This document shows positions 51,753 through 59,822 of a DNA stretch of 64,000 bases, one piece after another; the stretch's first letter is position 1, and each line of letters starts with the position of its first letter. A program made the translations under genes and the position numbers. A model generated the notes under the pieces. It did not search any database. It saw nothing but the letters and a program-made list of their open reading frames with translations, and was not told the origin of the DNA. Source of the stretch: Chitinophaga polysaccharea (GTDB lineage Bacteria > Bacteroidota > Bacteroidia > Chitinophagales > Chitinophagaceae); contig NZ_VIWO01000002.1 in NCBI RefSeq assembly GCF_007829335.1, forward strand, positions 682,001 through 746,000, read 5' to 3'.

Positions 51753-53609
51753 TCAGGGATGGGTAACCATTACCGGGTAGGCCATGGCACCGGGTGTAAT
51801 GTGCTGCCTGGGCGCGTTTTGCTCCGTATGGGCTATACGGCCGCCAGGGGCGCCTATCTGCTGCAACGCCTTCGCCAGCAAAGGATCACTGGTATTGCCA
51901 AGTGGCTGTAGCGGCAGACTGGCCAGTTCATCTACCGGGTAAGCGGGCGCCAGGCCCTGGTGATAGCCACCGGCGCCAGTAGCATTTAGCAGCTTATAGG
52001 TAATGGGCATCAGCACCCAGGGAATTCGTTTGGGATTACGGGTATCCGAAATAGTGACCATGCCTTCATCTTTACCGAGGGTGGTGCCGCCTACCTGGAT
52101 CACAGTAACATAGGGCTTCAGGTTGTTAACCACCATTTCAGCCGCAGAGGCAGTATGTGGGCCTGTCAATATATATACCTTATTTAAAGGCAGCTGTAGC
52201 GCCTTTACCTGTTCAAAGCTCACCGGGGTACCTTGTTCCGGTAACGACATCGCCCGTTCAAAAGTGATACTACGATTACCCAGCCGGCTATTACCGTTAT
52301 ATTGGGCAAAGATATCCGTGGGTTTAATATGGTTGCTCACCAGGGCGCATAGTACCGCCGCCATAGCCACACTTCCACCGGGACTATAGCGCAGGTCGAT
52401 CACCAGGTGCTGAATACCCTGCTGATGATAGGTATTGAATGCCTGGAGCAACGCGGCTGATTGCAGGTCGTCGAAGTAATTAAAGCAGAGATAGGCAGCG
52501 GGTTGAGGTGTACCAGTAAGGATAAGGGATTGCTGTACCGCTGGTTCTTCCGTGACGCCCCCGCCTGTCACGGGTTGTTCGGTAGTTTCTGTAACCTTAC
52601 CATCAGCAGCCTTATCTGCCATCTTTAGCTGGCCTTTACGGTCTTTGACCAGTGCCGACAACAGCGTAGGAGCATTGCCTATACTGAGCGTCTGCCCGTT
52701 GATACGGGTAAATAACTGGCCCCGTGCGAGCCCTTTGGACGCTGCCGGTGAACCGGGTTGTACGAGCTGGATAATTCCCAGCGCTCCACCTGGGGCTTTA
52801 TCATCGCTTACCACCGTCACTTCCATACCGTATACGCTTCTTATACTGGCGGGGTAAGTATTCCAAACCGCAGGATCATATAAAAAAGAAAAACGGTCTG
52901 CCGCATTTTTTAATGAGTTAAAATAGGCTGGCGCTTCGCTGGAGGCATCAGGAGTGCTCGGTAGTCCTTCTTTCCAATAGTAGAACCATTGCATGCTATC
53001 CAATATCCAGCGGTTTACTTCCGCGGTAGTAACCGGGCCGGTGGGGATAGACGGCCCGTCATTTCCTTTGCGGCAAGACCATAATACCAGTGTGCCCACT
53101 AGTATCACGGTGGCGTTGCCAATTCTTTTACGGATAAAATGAGTAGCGGTTTTCAGATGGGTACGTACCGTTGTTACAGAGATGTTGAGCATAGCGGCTA
53201 TTTCTTTATGGGAATACCCCGAATCGCGGAATTCGTATACGGTGCGGGGCTTGTCGGGTAATAGTTCGAGGATATTACTCAACCGGTGTTTCAATTGTTT
53301 ATAATCGATATTGGTAACGGTTTCGTCGACACTGCCGGTGGAGGTATGCAGTATATCCTTATATGCCTGTGCACTGGTACTGGCCCTCCTGCTTTCATCG
53401 ATGACTACCCGTTTGGCAATAACAAATAACAGGGGAAATATATCTTCCTGGTTACTATCAATGGTATCTATTTTTTCCCACAGGCGTAGAAAACATTGCT
53501 GGGTAATATCTTTCGCCCGGTGTGGGTCGCCACAGAGCTTATAGGAGAAGTCATAGACCTTCTGATAGTTAACATTATACAACTTGATAAAAAATACCGC
53601 TGCAGACAT
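51753..53609 (-). CDS. ECF sigma factor fused to a lipobox/membrane segment, PDZ domain and S41 peptidase
   Basis: This single 618-codon frame joins two protein types. Residues 1-163 are a FecI-like sigma factor: sigma-2 at about 10-75 (FSYKLCGDPHRAKDITQQCF, LRLWEKI) and sigma-4 at about 105-160 (ELLPDKPRTVYEFRDSGYSH, KEIAAMLNISVTTVRTHLK). Residues 165-179 are hydrophobic, preceded by RKR and ending in the lipobox-like LWSC (Cys179). A PDZ domain follows at about 255-340 (VQPGSPAASKGLARGQLFTR), then the S41 domain at about 370-560 with LVIDLRYSPGG, Ser488 in PHTASAAEM and Lys513 in TTLGKDEG, the Ser/Lys dyad. No stop codon or frame change lies at the junction near 53075-53120. An ATG at codon 140 (53192) could give a separate lipoprotein protease. 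FecR and receptor genes follow. Confidence 0.88.
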   Translation of the reverse strand: MSAAVFFIKLYNVNYQKVYDFSYKLCGDPHRAKDITQQCFLRLWEKIDTIDSNQEDIFPLLFVIAKRVVIDESRRASTSAQAYKDILHTSTGSVDETVTNIDYKQLKHRLSNILELLPDKPRTVYEFRDSGYSHKEIAAMLNISVTTVRTHLKTATHFIRKRIGNATVILVGTLVLWSCRKGNDGPSIPTGPVTTAEVNRWILDSMQWFYYWKEGLPSTPDASSEAPAYFNSLKNAADRFSFLYDPAVWNTYPASIRSVYGMEVTVVSDDKAPGGALGIIQLVQPGSPAASKGLARGQLFTRINGQTLSIGNAPTLLSALVKDRKGQLKMADKAADGKVTETTEQPVTGGGVTEEPAVQQSLILTGTPQPAAYLCFNYFDDLQSAALLQAFNTYHQQGIQHLVIDLRYSPGGSVAMAAVLCALVSNHIKPTDIFAQYNGNSRLGNRSITFERAMSLPEQGTPVSFEQVKALQLPLNKVYILTGPHTASAAEMVVNNLKPYVTVIQVGGTTLGKDEGMVTISDTRNPKRIPWVLMPITYKLLNATGAGGYHQGLAPAYPVDELASLPLQPLGNTSDPLLAKALQQIGAPGGRIAHTEQNAPRQHITPGAMAYPVMVTHP

Positions 53610-53946
53610 TAGGTTGAAATATGATAACCAAAATAAGCTGTTACTATTAACGCAATGTTAATGGCGGCGATTTTTTTTCAAGTCGTGTATTTATAGCTGG
53701 GTTACAATTGTTTAGAAACTATTATTTATTGATTCCGGTATTCCCGGTACAGCTATTCCGGCCAATAACCGGCCCAGGCATGGATGCTGTAACAGGAATC
53801 CGGGAAGTCTCTCTTCGGCCGCAACTAGTCAATGCAATATTGCAACAGGGCTGCTCACTTTTGAATTTTAAGGTAGAATTAATCCCAATCCTTACTGCAA
53901 TTCAAACTGAAAACCATTAAATTGTATTGTTTAAACCCCTGTGGTT
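53610..53946. other. Divergent intergenic region between the sigma-S41 gene and mgtE
   Basis: This 337-base stretch holds the promoters of two divergent genes. On the minus strand TTATTTTG at 53636-53629, with TTG 16 bases upstream, is a near-match promoter for the sigma-S41 gene. The plus side has no clear -7 box. GC-rich words around 53730-53780 (CCGGTATTCCCGG, then CCGGCCAATAACCGGCC) can fold locally. I looked for an M-box-like magnesium riboswitch before mgtE and could not support one. A 70-codon frame at 53708-53920 has no signal, domain or good start. Confidence 0.35.
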
Positions 53947-55329
53947 ATGATGAATTTAAAAGAGATCAGCAAAAAAATCAGGCAAGGTGATTTTAGCAGT
54001 TTGTTAGGCCTGGACAACGGCAATAAATATGTTCATCCGGCCGAAGTGGCGCGGATGTTGGCTTCGGTGCCGGCTGACAACGCCGTGCAGGGCTTTATTG
54101 CCTTGCCGGCAGGAAAGGAAACGACAGTTTTTCCCTACCTTGAAGCTCCCCTGCAGCGGAAAGTGATTACCGCTATAGACAGGTCAAGGGCCTCCCAGAT
54201 ACTTAATGATCTCAGCTCAGATGACCGCGTTGCATTTTACTCTCTCCTGGGCGGGCTTGAACGTTCGGCTTACCTGGAATTGCTGAATCAGCAAAACAAA
54301 GCTGCTGTTCATGATATATTGGGCTACCCTAAAAATAGTGTGGCAAGACTCATCAACACCGATTTCGCCACTATCGAACCGGATATTACCATTGCCCAGG
54401 CCAGCGAGCACCTGCGAAAAAATCATCGGGACAGCGAAGCTGCCAACGTCATTTATGTGGTAGGAAAAGATGGAAAACTAATTGACGACATCCCGGTAAG
54501 GCGATTTGTGTTAAATGATCCCGGAAAAAAAGTATCTGATATCCTTGACGGTTTTTGTATATCACTCAAAATGACCGATACCAAAGAGGATGCAGTAGCG
54601 AGGTTCAAAGAATATGACCGGGTAGTATTGCCTGTTATCAACGATGATCATATCCTGCAGGGCGTTTTAACCGTAGACGATGTACTTGATGTAGCAGAAC
54701 AGCGTGATACCAAAGAAATCCAGAATTTTGGTGGTGTAGAAGGGCTGGACTATCCTTATGTACAAACCAGATTTTTTTCGCTGATCCAAAAAAGAGCATC
54801 CTGGCTGATCGTACTTTTCATTGGCGAAATGCTGACTGCCACCGCCATGGGATATTTTGATACGGAAATCTCCAGGGCTGTGGTGTTAGCATTGTTTGTG
54901 CCACTCATTATTTCCAGCGGTGGTAACAGCGGGTCACAAGCGGCCACCCTGATCATCCGTGCCATGGCATTAAAAGAACTTACCATCAAAAACTGGTGGT
55001 TTGTGATGCGTCGTGAAATCCTGTCGGGGCTTACCCTGGGCTTCATTTTAGGTTGCATCGGCTTTGTACGCATTGCCGTTTGGCAAGAACTACACCTGTA
55101 TAACTATGGCATTCATTGGTTCCTGCTGGCAACAACCATCTTCTTTTCGCTGATCGGCATTGTGATGTGGGGTACCCTGAGTGGCTCCATGATACCCATT
55201 CTATTGAAAAAAGTGAAGCTCGACCCGGCCACCTCTTCTGCGCCACTCGTAGCTACCCTCGTAGATGTGACCGGGTTGGTAATTTACTTTTCAATAGCTG
55301 CAGTCATATTAAAAGGCACTTTACTTTAA
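53947..55329 (+). CDS. mgtE: MgtE-type magnesium transporter
   Basis: From the ATG at 53947 the protein has 460 residues, the usual length. It has an N-terminal helical domain (about 1-135, ILNDLSSDDRVAFYSLLGGL), a CBS pair (about 140-265, with VLPVINDDHILQGVLTVDDV), a connecting helix, and five membrane helices with the pore motif FVPLIISSGGNSGSQAATLI. Magnesium binding to the N and CBS domains closes the pore in this family. The gene is single and meets the next gene tail to tail with three bases between stop codons. Confidence 0.93.
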   Translation: MMNLKEISKKIRQGDFSSLLGLDNGNKYVHPAEVARMLASVPADNAVQGFIALPAGKETTVFPYLEAPLQRKVITAIDRSRASQILNDLSSDDRVAFYSLLGGLERSAYLELLNQQNKAAVHDILGYPKNSVARLINTDFATIEPDITIAQASEHLRKNHRDSEAANVIYVVGKDGKLIDDIPVRRFVLNDPGKKVSDILDGFCISLKMTDTKEDAVARFKEYDRVVLPVINDDHILQGVLTVDDVLDVAEQRDTKEIQNFGGVEGLDYPYVQTRFFSLIQKRASWLIVLFIGEMLTATAMGYFDTEISRAVVLALFVPLIISSGGNSGSQAATLIIRAMALKELTIKNWWFVMRREILSGLTLGFILGCIGFVRIAVWQELHLYNYGIHWFLLATTIFFSLIGIVMWGTLSGSMIPILLKKVKLDPATSSAPLVATLVDVTGLVIYFSIAAVILKGTLL

Positions 55330-55332
55330 TTA

Positions 55333-57471
55333 TTATTCCAGCACTTTCAGGTAGCGTGCCATCCAGTAGGGCAACAGGAACTCATCGCCGGCCAGCTCTG
55401 ATTCGCCGTTATGACCGCCATCCAGCGTAAACGCATTGGCATTATGCCGGTGTACAGGCAGTTCGTCGAGTGGCAGCAAAGTAGCTGTGGTCTGGTTGCG
55501 GAAATTGGCTGGCAGCAGTGTAATATCCTGGCGGTGACTATTCGTGATGGTCCAGGTGATCAGATCCATGGGGAAGGTTTGCAACCACCAGGTAGTAGCT
55601 GTGGCATCAAAATCGCCGGCAGTAGCCATAGTAATGAGGTTCCACAGTGCATTCTTTTCCGGCCGTTCCATTTGCCAATGATTACGGATAGCTGTTTTAT
55701 ATTGTTCTTTCAACTCCGGCGTAAAGGCATAACGGTATAGTACCCAATAGGTAAGAAACGCCATTTCATCATCAGAATGGTTCCAGCCGCCGTTGCCCAT
55801 GTCGATGCCCATATGCAGGTAACCCGGCGTAGGCTTGATGGTATGGTAGTCGACAAGTATATTTTTCAGGTAACCATGTTTCTTTATCAGGTCATAGGCA
55901 GCTGTTTTATAGCGCTCTTTACCGGTGAGCGCATAGGCCAGTTGCAGCCCCGCCATGATGGTAGTGCTTCCCAGGCGGCGATCGCCGATGGTGGCAGGAT
56001 ACCAGTTGATGTATTCCGGTCCCCAGCGGCCCCAGAGCGTAGGCTTATTATCGATATCCGTGAGGGTATATTTATGGTCGAGGATATGCGTCATGATCTT
56101 ATCAATGAAAGCAGTAACCCGTTGCTGTTCTTCCGGTGTTTCGGCCACCATTTCGTGTAGCACAGCCGCTATCCAGATATAGGCCACAAATTCGTCGCTG
56201 CTGGTATGTCCTTTCCATTCCCATTCGGGGTCTGGCGAATCTCTCCATCGTTCCGGATCTGAATTTTTGTAGCCTTTTCGTTCGAAGGTACGGGAAGGAA
56301 AACCGGTCAACTGGTTGACAGAAAGGATTCTTTCAAAGGCTTCAAAGGCTTCCCAGGCATAACGTTTGGCCGCCGGCTCTTTGGTAGTAGCATAGCGGAA
56401 TGCCTGGCTGCCCAGGTAGAAACTGGTCCACAGGCCGTCATTGTCGGTATCGGCCATTTGGGCGGTACGTTCATCACCGGGGGGATCCAGCTGTAGGTTA
56501 GCGATGAATCCATAGCGGATATGTTTCTCGCGGATCTTGCGCTGGAAATAAGCTGCTTTCTGTGCCAGTGTTTGCCGGTTGAAGGTAATTTTATTGAGAC
56601 CTGTACCGGTTAGCACATATACATCACCGTTACTATCCACAGTCATGCTTTTTACACTGTCCTGATCCAGCCAGCGGCGGGAGGCAAAGTACCGGCAAGC
56701 GCTGTCACCTTTCAGGAATGCTCCCTGCGGGGTACCTGCCCATACCTGTCCATTTACGATGAGTAATTGCTCAATATCGGTAACGGGTATACGCAATTGC
56801 AGCGATAAGCTGGTATCCCCGCTGCGGCGATTCACCGCGTAGTACCCATGATGGGTGCCCAATACAATATCCTGCCCGCTGAAAGCCATGGCGGTGGCGT
56901 TGTTTGTGCGGTGTATGGGAATAAACCGGTTATCTTTCAGCTGGTATACAGCTTTAGGCGTTAGTATAAAAAATTCGCCACCATTCGCTTCCATCGAAGT
57001 AACCCCTTCGGTAATATCGGGCAATGATATTAATTTTCCATTGTCGGCAATGGCCATGACCTGATCGCCGGCCAGCAACATGCGGCCATTCACGTCTACT
57101 GCTACACGCTTAAACTTTCCGGCCGGGAGATTGATGTAAGGAATGCCGGCGTAGCCGTTGGTCAGGCATTTGTCGGCATACAGGTAGTATAAATGCCCGC
57201 TGCCTTCGCGGATGGTCACATCCACCGGGATCTTCTGTGCGAGGGGGCGAAAACGCAGGTCCCGGACCAGCTCCTGCCCGCTGAGGCGATAAAAGCCTTC
57301 TTTGGTGAGCACCTGCACGTTATCATTGTAGTCGTTGACTACCTTTACCATATGCAAGCCTTGCGGCACGATATATTTTACAGACATCGCCTGCGTAAAG
57401 GGATCATCGGGCGTAGCCCAGGCGGAGCATGACAGTAGCAGGCCTGTGGCCAGGTAAATAACTTTCTTCAT
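55333..57471 (-). CDS. Propeller plus (alpha/alpha)-barrel exported protein, glycan-related
   Basis: The 712-residue product has a signal peptide ending SAWAT. Residues about 30-310 show repeated blades of a two-component-regulator-like propeller (LIVNGQVWAGTPQGAFLKGD, SMTVDSNGDVYVLTGTGLNK). Residues about 330-712 are helical with TDNDGLWTSFYLGSQAFRYA, GFPSRTFERKGYKNSDPERW and GWNHSDDEMAFLTYWVLYRY, a pattern of (alpha/alpha)-barrel glycan enzymes. Candidate acidic catalytic residues occur in the TDNDG and HSDDE motifs. I cannot name a family. It begins ten bases after the stop of the neighbouring GH-like gene, within the SusC/SusD locus. Confidence 0.65.
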   Translation of the reverse strand: MKKVIYLATGLLLSCSAWATPDDPFTQAMSVKYIVPQGLHMVKVVNDYNDNVQVLTKEGFYRLSGQELVRDLRFRPLAQKIPVDVTIREGSGHLYYLYADKCLTNGYAGIPYINLPAGKFKRVAVDVNGRMLLAGDQVMAIADNGKLISLPDITEGVTSMEANGGEFFILTPKAVYQLKDNRFIPIHRTNNATAMAFSGQDIVLGTHHGYYAVNRRSGDTSLSLQLRIPVTDIEQLLIVNGQVWAGTPQGAFLKGDSACRYFASRRWLDQDSVKSMTVDSNGDVYVLTGTGLNKITFNRQTLAQKAAYFQRKIREKHIRYGFIANLQLDPPGDERTAQMADTDNDGLWTSFYLGSQAFRYATTKEPAAKRYAWEAFEAFERILSVNQLTGFPSRTFERKGYKNSDPERWRDSPDPEWEWKGHTSSDEFVAYIWIAAVLHEMVAETPEEQQRVTAFIDKIMTHILDHKYTLTDIDNKPTLWGRWGPEYINWYPATIGDRRLGSTTIMAGLQLAYALTGKERYKTAAYDLIKKHGYLKNILVDYHTIKPTPGYLHMGIDMGNGGWNHSDDEMAFLTYWVLYRYAFTPELKEQYKTAIRNHWQMERPEKNALWNLITMATAGDFDATATTWWLQTFPMDLITWTITNSHRQDITLLPANFRNQTTATLLPLDELPVHRHNANAFTLDGGHNGESELAGDEFLLPYWMARYLKVLE

Positions 57472-57481
57472 CCGTATGCAT

Positions 57482-59728
57482 TTATAATTTAATCAGCCAC
57501 ACTTCGGTGACCCTTGAATGTTGGCGCCAGTTCAGGTGTTCTTCGTCGATGTCGTCCCAGGTGAGTAGCAGCGTACCGGTTTTTGTCAGTTCCGCAGGTA
57601 CCGGGAATTCCTTTAGCTCACCGATACCTTTGCCATACAGGCCGGGCGGGAGTCGCACGCCATTGGCTTTCAGCAGGCTTTCTCCATAACCGGTTACCCT
57701 CACTACATACCGTGCAGTGGTGTCGAGATGATCGTAACGCAATGCCGACGGCCAACGCAGGCTCACCATCCACGACAGGCGTTTGCGGCTATAGCCGCTC
57801 TCCCACCAGTCGAAGCCCGGCGTATCGCTGCGGCGCACGAGCGGATCGGTATGTAAATCTTCCGGCCGGAGTACATGGGGAGATTTGGAAATATTGGCTA
57901 CTGCATCGTAAAAGCTGCCCGGGCCGGGGTTTTCCCAGCGCGCCAGCGTATCCAGCGCTTTACGTTGTGCCGCTGCCGGTAGTGTGCGGATATATTTGAA
58001 TTTATCTTCCAGCCACCAGCGATTGTTCAATGGCCGGTCGAGGAAGTCGAGCACCGCTCCCCTTTCCGGGCCTGCGGCTTTGTATTTGGCCACGCTGGTT
58101 TGCAGCGCAACAGACTGATACAGCGCCTCGCATAAATCGACGATACGTTGGCGCCAGGCAGGCTCTACTACAGTATCCGCCTGCCGCAATATCTTTTCTG
58201 CGCGGGACATTACATCGCCGCTATCCAGCAGTACCTGGTTCACGGCGGCTTCCAGCGCAGCATCCCGGATGGCACGCCGCCGCGTATAGGCGTCGTAGTA
58301 AGCCCTCTGCAGGCACATTTGCCAACGCCAGTTGGTGCTGAGTTCCGGATGCTGCTGTTCCAGCTGCTGCCACCATCCAAGGGTGGTAGCAATACCGGCG
58401 TTGCCGGCAATAGGCCCTTCCCAGTTCTTTTCCAGGGCCAGGATTCCCTCTGCTGCGGCATCCCTGGCGGTAGAGCCAAAAAAGAAATTGGCGTATTGTT
58501 GTATGATGTCACGTATATCTGCCTGGCTATTCCAGCCCAGCAGGCTCCAGGTCATTTTATTGATGTCGTCATGGGCGCCATCGGAATAACTGATAAATCC
58601 ATCCATCACAGGTGCTATAAACCGGTAGATGTTGGCATAGTACTGCGGTTGCGGATTCACCGGTTCCCGGCCCAGGGTAAACGCAAAGGCCGGATCCCAC
58701 CATACCACGGGGTAGTCGCAGCGTACGGTGTGGGTAATATCAGGATAATGGCGGATTTTATAGCGGGCCGGCAATGCTGCCCGCGTATCTTCCAGCGAGG
58801 GACTGGAGGGACCTACCACAATCCCTCCCAGCCACCGCGGCTGGTGTTGGGTGATATAGGAATAAACGAACGTACAGGCATCGGGGGTAAAGCCCTGGAG
58901 CGATAACCAGATCGATGCTTTTGGGTGATATTTTTTCAGCCGGGGTGCCAGCTCTTCGAGGAAGGGCAGTACCTGCTGCGGGGTATTGTCGCCTGGATCG
59001 CCGCCCGGGAAGAATACGGCATCCAGCCGGGGCGACTCCCGGAAGAGGGAATCGAATTGTAAAAGAAAATGATTTCTTTTGGTGGTATCCTGCAAATCAA
59101 AGGTGGCGGGCGTCCACACGGAAAAGTCCAGGTCGTATTTTTTACAGTATTCGCTAATGCGAAGATTCATATCGTGGGAAGGGAGATGGAAATGCGGTGA
59201 TGGCGGCATAAAGGGAATGGCCTCTATACTGTTGGTACCAAAAATGGCGAGTTCGCGGATATAGCGTTCGTATTGTTCCGGCGTCCATCCATCGTAGGAG
59301 TTAGCGAGGTTACGGTAACCAATCTGGTGGCCGCGGATCGCCTTTTCCGGCGTAGCCGCCACATTAATCTCATCTGCCAGCTGTACCTGTTGCGGCAGGT
59401 AGGTCATGGTACGCAGGAGGTATCCCACGCCGTACAGCAAACCACGTGTATCCGGCGCCGTTATCCTGATCTGCCGGCGGCCTGCAGCCGGAATGTATTC
59501 AACATGATAAGATTCGGGGGCTCCCGGCGCTAATGTGAGCAACATCACATCGCCGGTTGATGGCATCCTGGCGGCTATAGGCCAGGAAAGCCCCGTACGG
59601 CGCTGTACTTCTTCCTGCAATACCTGCGCAGCAATCTGTTTGTCTTTACAAACAACAGTAACATCCTTCCACACAGTAGCGGCGCACAACAGCGGAACCA
59701 ATAGCAATAAAGTAAGGAATCCTTTCAT
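57482..59728 (-). CDS. Uncharacterised glycoside-hydrolase-like protein (GH20b/GH67-N-type start)
   Basis: From the ATG at 59728 the protein has 748 residues with a signal peptide ending LLCAAT. The first 120 residues (WKDVTVVCKDKQIAAQVLQE and GLLYGVGYLLRTMTYLPQQV) look like the small N-terminal domain of hexosaminidases and alpha-glucuronidases. A TIM-barrel-like region follows: HQIGYRNLANSYDGWTPEQY, FSVWTPATFDL, DAVFFPGGDPGDNTPQQVLP and YPVVWWDP. A helical region and a C-terminal beta domain complete it. The acidic GGDPGDN motif at a strand end is the best catalytic candidate. I cannot assign a numbered family. It lies between the SusD gene (94 bases) and the propeller gene (10 bases). Confidence 0.65.
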   Translation of the reverse strand: MKGFLTLLLLVPLLCAATVWKDVTVVCKDKQIAAQVLQEEVQRRTGLSWPIAARMPSTGDVMLLTLAPGAPESYHVEYIPAAGRRQIRITAPDTRGLLYGVGYLLRTMTYLPQQVQLADEINVAATPEKAIRGHQIGYRNLANSYDGWTPEQYERYIRELAIFGTNSIEAIPFMPPSPHFHLPSHDMNLRISEYCKKYDLDFSVWTPATFDLQDTTKRNHFLLQFDSLFRESPRLDAVFFPGGDPGDNTPQQVLPFLEELAPRLKKYHPKASIWLSLQGFTPDACTFVYSYITQHQPRWLGGIVVGPSSPSLEDTRAALPARYKIRHYPDITHTVRCDYPVVWWDPAFAFTLGREPVNPQPQYYANIYRFIAPVMDGFISYSDGAHDDINKMTWSLLGWNSQADIRDIIQQYANFFFGSTARDAAAEGILALEKNWEGPIAGNAGIATTLGWWQQLEQQHPELSTNWRWQMCLQRAYYDAYTRRRAIRDAALEAAVNQVLLDSGDVMSRAEKILRQADTVVEPAWRQRIVDLCEALYQSVALQTSVAKYKAAGPERGAVLDFLDRPLNNRWWLEDKFKYIRTLPAAAQRKALDTLARWENPGPGSFYDAVANISKSPHVLRPEDLHTDPLVRRSDTPGFDWWESGYSRKRLSWMVSLRWPSALRYDHLDTTARYVVRVTGYGESLLKANGVRLPPGLYGKGIGELKEFPVPAELTKTGTLLLTWDDIDEEHLNWRQHSRVTEVWLIKL

Positions 59729-59786
59729 TATTTCACTCAGAAAAGTGTAACAGGAATAAAGTATAGGAATAGCAGAACAACTACAA

Positions 59787-59807
59787 CCCCACACTGAAAG
59801 CATGGGG
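59787..59807. terminator. Weak hairpin between the SusD gene and the GH-like gene
   Basis: CCCCA (59787-59791) and TGGGG (59803-59807) enclose 11 bases. No clear T-run follows on the minus strand, so it may be only an intercistronic hairpin that lowers downstream expression. Confidence 0.3.
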
Positions 59808-59822
59808 CTATAGATAATCAGG

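Noticed and set aside
53708..53920. 70-codon frame upstream of mgtE
   Set aside because: No ribosome-site or promoter context, no signal or domain, and it occupies what should be the leader of mgtE.
53610..53946. Possible magnesium riboswitch before mgtE
   Set aside because: I could not find the conserved M-box helices; the only structures are short local GC repeats.
58148..58906. Plus-strand open frame of about 250 codons opposite the GH-like gene
   Set aside because: It lies entirely within a well-formed minus-strand gene with signal peptide and operon spacing; its own translation is low-complexity and lacks motifs.
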